Assembly: GCA_031263985.1 (NCBI GenBank)
Contig: JAISER010000011.1
Span: 1-35,634, forward strand
Length of the DNA: 35,634 nucleotides
DNA from: Clostridiales bacterium
GTDB taxonomy: Bacteria; Bacillota; Clostridia; Lachnospirales; JAISER01
Reading direction: 5' to 3'
The translations under genes were made by a program, and so were the position numbers. Position 1 is the first letter of the stretch. Every line of letters begins with the position of its first letter. Positions 1-6,422 of the stretch are shown here, in pieces. Under the pieces are notes generated by a model. The model was not told where the DNA came from. It did no database searches and was given only the letters and a program-made list of their open reading frames with translations.

Positions 1-23
1 AGCTTTAACACATTGCCTTCCAT
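1..23 (-). CDS. Start of an unidentified gene running off the left edge
   Basis: Reading leftward on the minus strand, an ATG at 21-23 opens the frame M-E-G-N-V-L-K before the window ends. A GGAGGA ribosome site (30-35) lies six bases upstream, which makes the start convincing although only seven codons are visible. It follows the acyl carrier protein gene in the same direction, with a stem-loop between them, so it may be the next gene of that cluster, perhaps expressed through an attenuator-like terminator. The product cannot be named from seven residues. Confidence 0.55.
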
Positions 24-29
24 ATATAA

Positions 30-35
30 TCCTCC
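30..35 (-). promoter_or_regulatory. Ribosome binding site of the left-edge gene
   Basis: GGAGGA on the minus strand, six bases before the ATG at 23. It is the main evidence that a gene begins at the edge of the window. Confidence 0.6.
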
Positions 36-42
36 ATCTATA

Positions 43-87
43 TTAAAGAAAGAAGACATAGATACTGTAAGATGTCTTCTTTCTTAA
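43..87 (-). terminator. Stem-loop after the acyl carrier protein gene
   Basis: Nearly perfect inverted repeat: TTAAAGAAAGAAGACAT at 43-59 pairs with ATGTCTTCTTTCTTAA at 72-87, with a loop of 12 bases. On the minus strand the 3' arm is T-rich and ends in TTTCTTTAATAT, so it fits a Rho-independent terminator or attenuator between the carrier protein gene and the gene starting at 23. Both arms are A/T-rich, so it could act in both directions. Confidence 0.6.
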
Positions 88-105
88 TAATATTAATTAT
101 AAAAT

Positions 106-375
106 TCACTGCTGTTGACTTAGTTTATGTTGGACCAAATTCATGATAACTTCAATTGTTCTGAAATTTTCCGGTTTAAATTCTTCGTCTGTAATTTTAA
201 TTTTGTACTCATCTTCCAAATGAGCCATCAATTCGGTAAACCCTAGAGAATCAACGCCAATATCATTGCCAAGACTCGCTTGTTCTGAAATGTCCGCTGG
301 AGACAGATCAATCAGCAACTCATCCACAAGAAAATCCTTCAATTCCTTAGCAATTTGCTCATTTGTAACTTTCAT
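106..375 (-). CDS. Acyl carrier protein (phosphopantetheine carrier)
   Basis: Small acidic four-helix carrier of 89 residues that holds an acyl or aminoacyl group on a 4'-phosphopantetheine arm. The attachment motif G-V-D-S-L-G is intact, with the serine at residue 43. I place the start at 375 rather than the upstream ATG at 381: GAGGAG (384-389) is 8 bases from the ATG at 375 but only 2 from the one at 381. It lies 24 bases downstream of the metallo-hydrolase gene and is followed by a stem-loop. Because it sits with an MFS exporter and a YrdC-like protein rather than with fab genes, I infer a dedicated carrier for a small specialised pathway rather than the housekeeping AcpP. The ligase or synthase it would serve is not in view. 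Confidence 0.85.
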   Translation of the reverse strand: MKVTNEQIAKELKDFLVDELLIDLSPADISEQASLGNDIGVDSLGFTELMAHLEDEYKIKITDEEFKPENFRTIEVIMNLVQHKLSQQQ

Positions 376-399
376 ATACATTTCTCCTCTTCTTTAATT

Positions 400-1086
400 T
401 TAAAATCTAAAAACATCTTCATATTGCATAACTGTCGCATTTAGGCCAGCGTCTGACATCCTCTTTTTCCATACTTCTACGTCTTGCTTTATAATGTCAA
501 ATGTATTATAGTGTATCGGTATATAATTTTTTGCTTTTAATAGTTTTGCGGCAACTATAGAATCACTAATATCCATAGTAAAATTTCCACCTATCGGTAA
601 CGCCACAAAATCGAAGTCATACATATTTCCGAACATCTCCATATCGCCAAAAAGACCGGTATCACCGGGATGATAAATTAATTTATCCTCGATATTTATT
701 ATAAAACCTACTGGCATGCTATAACTGAGGACTTCATTCATTTCAACGCCTATTCCATGCAACGCTTGGGTCATTTTAACTTTGCCCCAATCAAATTGAT
801 AAGAGCCGCCTATACTCATTGGATGAATTTTAACCGTCTTATCTTTACTCATAAAGTGTTTACCTAATTCATCAATTACTATAATCGGGCATTTACTTCT
901 AGTAGCGATCTCAAGCGCATCACCCACATGATCCATATGCCCATGTGTAACTAGGACAGCGCTCACATGAATATCCGCGACTTTTATCTTGTTTTGCGGG
1001 TTAGAACTTAGAAATGGGTCAATAATTACGCTATTGTCACTTGATTCAATAAGTAAACATGAATGACCTAAATACTTGATTATCAT
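400..1086 (-). CDS. UPF0173-type metal-dependent hydrolase (metallo-beta-lactamase fold)
   Basis: 228 residues, the usual length for the UPF0173/UlaG-like group of single-domain metallo-beta-lactamase-fold hydrolases. The metal motif is complete: T-H-G-H-M-D-H (His48, His50, Asp52, His53), then His110, H-P-G-D-T-G (His139, Asp142) and P-I-H-Y (His192). The strong site GAGGAGG lies a few bases before the ATG. The substrate cannot be told from sequence; relatives include lactonases and uncharacterised hydrolases. It is the gene before the acyl carrier protein, so a thioester, lactone or ester product of that pathway is a reasonable guess. It is separated from the MFS gene upstream by the inverted-repeat element at 1126-1290. 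Confidence 0.85.
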   Translation of the reverse strand: MIIKYLGHSCLLIESSDNSVIIDPFLSSNPQNKIKVADIHVSAVLVTHGHMDHVGDALEIATRSKCPIIVIDELGKHFMSKDKTVKIHPMSIGGSYQFDWGKVKMTQALHGIGVEMNEVLSYSMPVGFIINIEDKLIYHPGDTGLFGDMEMFGNMYDFDFVALPIGGNFTMDISDSIVAAKLLKAKNYIPIHYNTFDIIKQDVEVWKKRMSDAGLNATVMQYEDVFRF

Positions 1087-1125
1087 TTAAATTCCTCCTC
1101 GTCGATTATGATAATTAATAGCCTA

Positions 1126-1290
1126 AGAGCCTGTTCAAGATCTCGCTTTTAGCGGATTTTTGTGATGATTTTTCGCCAAACGCGGAAGCGCGAACGCCGC
1201 GTATTCGAAGAATATACGCAAGTGAACGCTGACAAAGTGTGGCGGAAAATGAGCCGAAAAGACGCAAAATGGAGATCTTGAACAGACTCT
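1126..1290. mobile_element. MITE-like element, copy A (full length, 165 bp)
   Basis: Both ends carry a 19-base inverted repeat, AGAGCCTGTTCAAGATCTC at 1126-1144 and its complement with one mismatch at 1272-1290. There is no open reading frame. The interior has a palindromic core (CGTATTCGAAGAATATACG). The same sequence recurs at 5206, 31246, 31867 and 33060, in both orientations. It sits between two genes of one operon. Its right end provides two bases of the TAG stop of the MFS gene. No clear target duplication is visible. A non-autonomous transposable element is the best reading; a folded mRNA-processing element cannot be excluded. Confidence 0.75.
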
Positions 1291-2488
1291 AATTGCTCAA
1301 ATTGCTTAAATCTTTTGGCATTTGCAATTTGAAACTCTTTTTGTAGAAAAGCAAAATTAGAATTAAGTACATTAATACGAAACTAACCATCAATGTCTTA
1401 AATCCAAAAAATGTTAGTATTAACCCTCCTGACAATAACAAAAGAGCATTCCAAAACCCATAATTTTGTTCCATCGACGACAATATTTTGGTTCTTTGAA
1501 AGTTATTCATTTCTTTTTTATTTATGTTTGCCATCGTGATGGGTCTGACTCCACCAGACGCAAGTCCTAATAGGCTTATATTAATTACGCTTATTAGCAG
1601 GTTGTTTGAGAAGCAAAACACCATTAAACCTACTATTAGAAGACAAGATGTAACAACCGTTAGTTTCTTATAGCCCCATGATTTTTCTAGCTTTACAATA
1701 ACTCTTGATGAGAGAAATCCAAATAAGTTGAATAAGCTTAAAATAGCGCTAAAATAATATAGGTTCACATCAACAACGATAAAAAAATAATATGGCAAAA
1801 ACCCTACGAATGTCGCTAATGTGAACGCCCTTGATAGCGCATAATAATTTTTCCAAAAGAATATTGTCTTATCATTAACAAGTCGCTCTTCGTCGGAAAC
1901 AGTTTCTATAACCGTCGCTATTTTGGTTTCTGTAATTTCAGAGGTGTCATTGATTAATCTTGCGCTAATTAACGATAGCATATTAGCGAATATGGAAAGT
2001 AAAAATACTAACCTTGGGTCTATTTTAAAAATGACGCTACCTAATACGCCCGCAACTAAAAAAGATATAAACATGTAACTGTTAGATTTTGCTTCCACTG
2101 CTTTATACTCGTATTTATCTTCTTCATATGTATCAGACAGCTTCCTTAACAAGCTAGAATCGGTTCCTGCCGTCAAGCTATAACCCAATCCTGATAATAT
2201 TTGCCCTATTGCCAAAATCCAAACATCTTTCGTCACAACAAAACAAATTAACCCAAACGCTTTTATCATTTCTCCTACAATTAGCGTTATTTGTTGTTTG
2301 TTCTGATTTTTAAATTTCTTTGTAAATTTAGGAGCAAAGATTAGCGTAATGCCATAAACAGCCAGTAAAAGTTCTATTTCCCAAACAGACAACCCTACAG
2401 TATAGAAATATACGAATAACATGGGTACGTGAAAATACATCCTTGAAAATATCCGGTATAAATAAAAGAATACAATTTTTTTCCTCAT
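1289..2488 (-). CDS. MFS transporter
   Basis: 399 residues, strongly hydrophobic throughout, with a pattern of about twelve membrane segments and a central cytoplasmic loop near residues 180-205 (rich in E, T and K), as expected for a Major Facilitator Superfamily permease. A positively charged G-x-x-x-x-K/R-x stretch between helices 2 and 3 (F-A-P-K-F-T-K-K-F-K) is consistent with the family's loop signature. AAGGAG lies about 11 bases before the ATG. It starts 24 bases after the YrdC-like gene, so the two are probably cotranscribed. The substrate is unknown; a drug- or metabolite-exporter role is inferred from the operon. The TAG stop is formed at the junction with the repeat element: without it the frame would read three more residues (L-G-Y) to a TAA. 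Confidence 0.8.
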   Translation of the reverse strand: MRKKIVFFYLYRIFSRMYFHVPMLFVYFYTVGLSVWEIELLLAVYGITLIFAPKFTKKFKNQNKQQITLIVGEMIKAFGLICFVVTKDVWILAIGQILSGLGYSLTAGTDSSLLRKLSDTYEEDKYEYKAVEAKSNSYMFISFLVAGVLGSVIFKIDPRLVFLLSIFANMLSLISARLINDTSEITETKIATVIETVSDEERLVNDKTIFFWKNYYALSRAFTLATFVGFLPYYFFIVVDVNLYYFSAILSLFNLFGFLSSRVIVKLEKSWGYKKLTVVTSCLLIVGLMVFCFSNNLLISVINISLLGLASGGVRPITMANINKKEMNNFQRTKILSSMEQNYGFWNALLLLSGGLILTFFGFKTLMVSFVLMYLILILLFYKKSFKLQMPKDLSNLSN

Positions 2489-2512
2489 AAATATCGCAAC
2501 TCCTTGTATAAC

Positions 2513-3169
2513 TTAATTCCCTATTTTACATTCCCTGTTAATAACGTCTTCTATCTCTTTTTTAGAAATATCGCCCAGTCTTAGTATTGTAGGCTCATCA
2601 GTTAAATCAATGATTGTACTTGAAATTGTAGTGCCCGTTGATTCTCCTCTCAATATATAATCAACTTTTTCTCCAACTTGTTCTACCGCTAAATCAAAGT
2701 TAACTAACCTTCCATTCGCTTTACCAGACAAATTGGCGGAGGTCATCGCAACAGGCATTTTTAATTTTTCCATAAAGCCTCGCCACACAGGGTTTTTTAA
2801 ACAACCCATTGCAATCGTATCTCCACCGCATACCAAGGCATCAGAAACAGTGTCTTTTTTCCTTAAAATAATATTGAATGGCCCTGGCCAAAAAGCGTTT
2901 ATTAGAAGTTGGACGCTTTTTTTATCATCGCTTGTCGCATAGTCCACCCATAAATTGGTTTCGTAAAAGAAAAGCGTTAGCGGAGATGTAGCCGGCCTAT
3001 TCTTTATCTCAAAAGTTCTTTTAATAGCTTCATCATCCCAAGGATTTAGCGTTAGCGCTATATTCGTGTCGCTAGGGGCAATGATAACGCCTCCATTCCT
3101 AACGCACTCCGCCGCTATCTGGAAATTTTTTTCTGTCGGTTGAATAATTTTTTTTGAGATATCATTCAT
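2513..3169 (-). CDS. YrdC/Sua5-family protein, divergent
   Basis: 218 residues with the YrdC/Sua5 fold signature: P-S-D-T at 32-35, E-I-K-N-R-P at 54-59, and M-T-S-A-N-L-S-G in the second half. Family members make threonylcarbamoyl-AMP for the t6A modification of tRNA; related domains supply carbamoyl-adenylate in antibiotic carbamoylation. Here the canonical P-T-D-T-x-Y-G-L motif reads P-S-D-T-N-I-A-L, so the substrate pocket is altered, and there is no C-terminal Sua5 domain. With an acyl carrier protein, hydrolase and exporter downstream, a specialised paralogue is more likely than the housekeeping tRNA enzyme. It is the first gene of the operon. The start at 3169 lies 15 bases from the AAGGAG site, while a five-codon frame begins at the better-spaced ATG (3179). 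Confidence 0.75.
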   Translation of the reverse strand: MNDISKKIIQPTEKNFQIAAECVRNGGVIIAPSDTNIALTLNPWDDEAIKRTFEIKNRPATSPLTLFFYETNLWVDYATSDDKKSVQLLINAFWPGPFNIILRKKDTVSDALVCGGDTIAMGCLKNPVWRGFMEKLKMPVAMTSANLSGKANGRLVNFDLAVEQVGEKVDYILRGESTGTTISSTIIDLTDEPTILRLGDISKKEIEDVINRECKIGN

Positions 3170-3179
3170 ATTTATTCAT
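3162..3179 (-). promoter_or_regulatory. Five-codon upstream frame overlapping the YrdC-like start
   Basis: ATG at 3177-3179 is five bases from AAGGAG (3185-3190), reads M-N-K-Y-E and stops at TGA (3162-3164), which overlaps the ATGAATGA start of the YrdC-like gene. A ten-base tandem duplication (AATATGAATA / AATATGAATG) appears to have produced the two ATGs. It could couple or reduce translation of the operon's first gene; this is inference. Confidence 0.35.
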
Positions 3180-3214
3180 ATTAACTCCTTCCACAATATT
3201 TTAATATGAGATCC

Positions 3215-3243
3215 ATTATACCAAGTTTTTCTATATAACCAAA
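3215..3243 (-). promoter_or_regulatory. Promoter of the YrdC-MFS-hydrolase-ACP operon
   Basis: On the minus strand a perfect TATAAT (3215-3220) is preceded by TGG, giving an extended -10 box. A weak -35 (TTTGGT, 3238-3243) is 17 bases upstream. It lies about 45 bases before the first start codon. Confidence 0.5.
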
Positions 3244-3397
3244 ATGCATACTTAATATATCTGTCATTCCAATCATGAATATCTATCTAAACCTGTGATA
3301 ATAAAATTATATTAGCTTGGATAGCGGTTACGTATAGATATACTGTATAAAGTGAAGCGTAATCTATAGATTTATAAATAAAGTTTTTGAAAAAATG

Positions 3398-3690
3398 TGG
3401 ATACGGGGCTTGCAGCAATACGATGAAGTAAAAGGCATACAATGGGAATGGCAAAGTATGATGGAAGCAATGTAAAAGCGCCGTTAGCGCAAGAGGCTGT
3501 TAGAGCAAATCCGACTGAACGTGGGTAAAAACGGAAGTGAAAGACACCACATTCTGGTCGATGGAGCGAGCGTTCCCTTATCACTTGTACTAACAGGAGC
3601 TAACCGGCGCGATGTTACACAACTTTTTCATGGCTCAATCGCTTTCGAAAAATTCTTGTCAGATATGAAAAATATGACTATTCTTATTTA
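3398..3690 (+). pseudogene. IS5-type transposase fragment, frameshifted
   Basis: Read in shifting frames, the plus strand gives Y-D-E-V-K-G-I-x-W-E-W-Q-S, then K-A-P-L-A-Q-E-A-V-R-A-N-P-T-E-R-G, then G-S-E-R-H-x-I-L-V-D-G and V-P-L-S-L-V-L-T-G-A-N-R-R-D. This is the central part of IS5-family DDE transposases, including the L-V-D-G-x-x-x-P-L segment. At least two frameshifts and a TAA interrupt it, and both ends are missing, so it is dead. It lies between the ACP operon promoter and the LysR gene. Confidence 0.8.
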
Positions 3691-3799
3691 GGCTTACTCC
3701 AAATTACTTGTGTTTTTGTCACTTTTAGACATATTAACGTTATTCAGGGATAAGCTCTTAATTTATTTAATATTTATTTAATTATATTAAAAAATATAG

Positions 3800-3805
3800 T
3801 ATAAT
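3800..3805 (+). promoter_or_regulatory. -10 box of the LysR gene
   Basis: A perfect TATAAT about 45 bases before the LysR start, in very AT-rich DNA. No good -35 is visible at the expected distance, which would suit an activator-dependent or autoregulated promoter. Confidence 0.4.
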
Positions 3806-3851
3806 GATAATTCATATATAATATGATTAATATTCTATAGGGGAATATAAT

Positions 3852-4763
3852 ATGGTCGATATCAATCTTTATAAAATATTTTATACTGTTGCGACAACAG
3901 GTAATATTTCAAAAGCTTCCGAAATATTATTTACAGGTCAACCCTCTGTCAGTAAATCAATAAAAAAACTTGAAAGTGAACTAAAAGTGAATCTATTTAC
4001 TAGAAACTCAAGAGGGGTGCGTCTTACAGAAGAAGGTAAAATATTATTTGAACACATTGCAAGCGCTATGGATACGATTAATACTGGTGAACTTGCTATT
4101 AAAAAAGTAGTTGATAAAGATTCCGGACAAATCAAGATAGGTATAAGCGCTACATTGTATAAGTATTTCTTATTGCCCTATATAAAACAATTTCTTACAG
4201 AATTCAAAAACTTTAGCGTTGAAATCATCGATAACAGTACCTCTTATATTACACTAGACCTTATTACAGAAGAAAAAGTTGATATCGGGATAGTCAGTAA
4301 ACCTTTTACATTGCAAGATGTAGAATTTGTCTCAATAGGGCTTATCGAAGAAATATTCATTGCAGAAAAAAATTTTATTTGCGCTTATGATAACTTTGAC
4401 AACCTTCAGGATTTTTTTAATCAAAATACATTTATTTTTCTTGAGAAAGGAAATATCACAAGGGATTATAATGAGCGATTTCTTAAACAAATTGGCATTA
4501 CCGTTAAGCCTGATATAGTAACAAGTAATATGGATTTTATAATTGATTTAGTAAAAGTAGGGGTAGGGTTTGGGATAGTATTTAAAGAAGTAGTTAAAGA
4601 AGATCTCGAATCGAAAAAGTTAATTGAATTGGATTTTATTCAACCTATCCCTAAAAGAGAAATAGGCATTGTCTGCAAAAAAAACAAACAAAAATCAATT
4701 GCCCTTCAAGAATTTATTAACTACTATAAAAATATATATGATTATCGACATAACATACGTTAA
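3852..4763 (+). CDS. LysR-family transcriptional regulator
   Basis: 303 residues, the standard LysR length. The N-terminal winged helix-turn-helix (residues 1-60) carries the family pattern S-K-A-S-E-I-L-F-x-x-Q-P-S-V-S-K followed by L-E-S-E-L and L-F-x-R. The rest (about 90-295) is the two-lobed ligand-binding domain. GGGGAA precedes the ATG by about six bases. It is transcribed away from the ACP operon, the usual layout for a LysR regulator of a divergent operon, but an IS5-type wreck of about 300 bases now lies between them, so the link is only suggestive. The effector is unknown. Its low-GC codon use matches the island genes to its left. Confidence 0.88.
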   Translation: MVDINLYKIFYTVATTGNISKASEILFTGQPSVSKSIKKLESELKVNLFTRNSRGVRLTEEGKILFEHIASAMDTINTGELAIKKVVDKDSGQIKIGISATLYKYFLLPYIKQFLTEFKNFSVEIIDNSTSYITLDLITEEKVDIGIVSKPFTLQDVEFVSIGLIEEIFIAEKNFICAYDNFDNLQDFFNQNTFIFLEKGNITRDYNERFLKQIGITVKPDIVTSNMDFIIDLVKVGVGFGIVFKEVVKEDLESKKLIELDFIQPIPKREIGIVCKKNKQKSIALQEFINYYKNIYDYRHNIR

Positions 4764-4821
4764 TAATCCGCCCTACTAATGTCATCTACATTATAACACG
4801 AGCAATATAAAAAGGCGGTTG

Positions 4822-4864
4822 ACAAATAGCTTCCCAATCAAGCGAATATTGGGAAGCTATTTGT
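4822..4864 (+). terminator. Long stem-loop after the LysR gene
   Basis: A perfect 17-base inverted repeat (4822-4838 with 4848-4864, arm ACAAATAGCTTCCCAAT) and a nine-base loop, 58 bases after the LysR stop. There is no run of T after it, so it may terminate weakly. Alternatively it could be the end of a lost insertion sequence. Confidence 0.5.
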
Positions 4865-4904
4865 GATATTTAAGTATAGTCAAGGCTAATTGAAAGCGTG
4901 AAAC

Positions 4905-5152
4905 CGGGTATTCCAAAAAGTGTCAAACTGATGCATATGTAGTCGTAATCTACGCTTGACATTCGCCCAAAATTTTTCAATGGGATTTAAATCGGAAGAA
5001 TAGGGCGAGAGAATATTGCCCTAAATTCATATTCATCAGCTATATCATAATTTGCGTTTTTTCGGTGACAGGACGCGTTATCAATAATGAGTACGCTTTT
5101 TGATGGGTTTTTGAGCGCTGGAACAAAAACATACTCCAGCCAACCTTCAAAA
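4905..5152 (-). pseudogene. IS630-type transposase fragment
   Basis: The minus strand encodes E-G-W-L-E-Y-V-F-V-P-A-L, then S-V-L-I-I-D-N-A-S-C-H-R-K, then after a frameshift L-S-P-Y-S-S-D-L-N-P-I-E-K-F-W-A-N-V-K. These are the second-Asp (I-D-N-A) and third-Glu (N-P-I-E-K-F-W) regions of IS630/Tc1-like DDE transposases. The N-terminal half is missing and the frame is broken near 5020, so the element is dead. Confidence 0.85.
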
Positions 5153-5156
5153 AAAG

Positions 5157-5598
5157 ATGAAACGTTACGAAGAGCGAGACGCTAAAAAAGTCGCCGAATA
5201 TTTAAAGCCTGTTCAAAATCTCGCTTTTAGCGGATTTTTTGTGATGATTTTTCGCCAAACGCGGAAGCGCTAACGCTGGCGGAAGGACCGGAGTTGAAGT
5301 TCTTTATTATGCGGGAGATTATGTCGCCGCCACTCTTGCCGCAAAAGTTTCGATGGCTATCGCCTCCGCCTACAGCTTGCGCGACAGAGGCGCCAAAGGC
5401 CGGACGGACTTGGGCTTTTTAAACGGGATCATGGCAAGGGCTTTACTAATCGAATGAGGTTTTATAGACGCGCAAAACAATTCGGACGTTCCAAAAATAA
5501 TATCAAGCCTCAGCGCCGGAGTGAGCGCGGCGATTAAAGCCTTGGAAGAATTTATGGGCTTTGCGCCGCCATTAGAGACTGAAAACACGTGGAATTAG
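5157..5598 (+). pseudogene. N-acetylmuramoyl-L-alanine amidase (Amidase_3), broken
   Basis: From 5281 the frame reads G-V-E-V-L-Y-Y-A-G-D-Y, S-L-R-D-R-G-A-K, F-L-N-G-I-M-A-R-A-L-L-I-E, stop, G-F-I-D-A-Q-N-N. This is the C-terminal half of Amidase_3 cell-wall hydrolases, as in phage endolysins. The TGA at 5455-5457 falls right after the Glu of the L-I-E-x-G-F-I motif, where relatives usually have Trp (TGG) or Val, so it looks like a point nonsense mutation. A start-like segment at 5157-5207 (E-E-R-D-A-K-K-V-A-E-Y-L-K) resembles the first helix of the same family, but the middle, including the first metal ligands, is replaced by the repeat element at 5206-5280 and the frame shifts across it. 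Probably a prophage or cell-wall gene remnant. Confidence 0.75.
5206..5280. mobile_element. MITE-like element, copy B (left half only)
   Basis: About 70 bases match the left half of copy A almost base for base (AGCCTGTTCAAAATCTCGC, then the GTGATGATTTTTCGCC stretch and CGGAAGCG). The right half and right inverted repeat are absent. It separates the two recognisable parts of the amidase wreck, so insertion followed by deletion may have destroyed that gene. Confidence 0.7.
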
Positions 5599-5763
5599 GC
5601 TAAAGATACGCGGATTTGCGACGGAACCATGCCCAAATCTTCCCCTTACGCGTAAAGAAGCTATAACGCCGCTTTACCTCCTTAAACAGACATTTACTTA
5701 ATTTTTTTGACAACATTTTGACTGCCTGACAACAATTTTGCAACGCAAAAAATGAGCGCAAAC

Positions 5764-5806
5764 ATCAAAAAAATAAACCCCCGTAAACGTTGGTCTGCGG
5801 GGGTTT
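5764..5806 (-). terminator. Rho-independent terminator of tRNA-Lys
   Basis: Stem AAACCCCCG / CGGGGGTTT (5775-5783 with 5798-5806), followed on the minus strand by TTTATTTTTTT. It starts eight bases beyond the tRNA 3' end. Confidence 0.85.
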
Positions 5807-5813
5807 CCTGCAC

Positions 5814-5886
5814 TACGCCTTCAGGGGATCGAACCCTGGACCCACTGATTAAGAGTCAGTTGCTCTGCCGGCTGAGCTAAAGGCGC
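5814..5886 (-). tRNA. tRNA-Lys (anticodon CUU)
   Basis: The 73-base minus-strand transcript folds into a full cloverleaf: acceptor GCGCCTT with AAGGCGT (one G-U pair), D arm GCTC/GAGC, anticodon stem ACTGA/TCAGT around loop CTCTTAA with anticodon CTT, and T arm CAGGG-TTCGATC-CCCTG. The discriminator is A. CCA is not encoded, so it would be added after transcription. It has its own promoter and terminator and borders the AT-rich island to its left; tRNA genes are common island boundaries, but I see no attachment repeat or integrase here. Confidence 0.95.
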
Positions 5887-5913
5887 TTATCATTTATCGC
5901 TGTCGCGTTAATC

Positions 5914-5943
5914 ATTATATATTATGCTTAGAGCCCTTGTCAA
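5914..5943 (-). promoter_or_regulatory. Promoter of tRNA-Lys
   Basis: Perfect TTGACA (5938-5943) and TATAAT (5914-5919) on the minus strand, 18 bases apart, with the -10 box 27 bases before the tRNA. Confidence 0.85.
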
Positions 5944-6338
5944 GCGCCGTCGTTTTTATAAAGCGCCACGGCGGCGTCTATCTATGATACTAAATGTAAA
6001 GGACTATGCCATTGTATTGACAAAGCGGCGATCTCATAATCCCTTAATAGACGACAAAATCCATTTAGCCAAGCGAACTTCGTTTTGAAATATCTATGCC
6101 TCCGCCAAATTCCTCCGCCCTGAAAGTTTTGCATACCCTTCGTCGGCGCGGATTTTTTTATGGTCGGATTGATTCGTAAAATTCAACGCTCTTTTCGGGA
6201 AGAAAACCTTCGGCGGAAACTTTTATCCAAAACTAATGCTGAACCCAATCAGCCGCCACCCACAAATGCATATAGGCGCGTTTGCGCACATCTTTTTTTC
6301 AGAAAATGGCGGGCTTAGGCGGCGCTTACGGTTTATAG
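5944..6338. other. Intergenic stretch without a recognisable gene
   Basis: Between the tRNA promoter and the ATPase promoter I see no open frame with a ribosome site, no RNA fold I can name and no repeat shared with the rest of the window. Confidence 0.5.
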
Positions 6339-6367
6339 TTGACACGGGCAAAACATTAATATAATAT
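6339..6367 (+). promoter_or_regulatory. Promoter of the Ca2+-ATPase gene
   Basis: TTGACA at 6339-6344, then overlapping -10 candidates TATAAT (6360-6365, spacing 15) and TAATAT (6362-6367, spacing 17). It is about 55 bases before the start codon. Confidence 0.6.
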
Positions 6368-6422
6368 TCTATGAAAGCGTCAACACAAAAACTATCCAAT
6401 TTATGAAGGAGGATAACGCCAA

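Noticed and set aside
3372-3584. Minus-strand open frame of 70 codons
   Set aside because: It is antisense to the clearly recognisable IS5-type transposase remnant.
5455-5457. In-frame TGA in the amidase wreck as a recoded codon (Sec or Trp)
   Set aside because: TGG is used for Trp elsewhere, TGA serves as a normal stop (for example rnhB), the gene is otherwise broken, and no SECIS-like hairpin is evident.
5944-6338. Riboswitch or leader RNA before the ATPase gene
   Set aside because: The recognisable promoter is at 6339-6367, leaving a leader of only about 50 bases.
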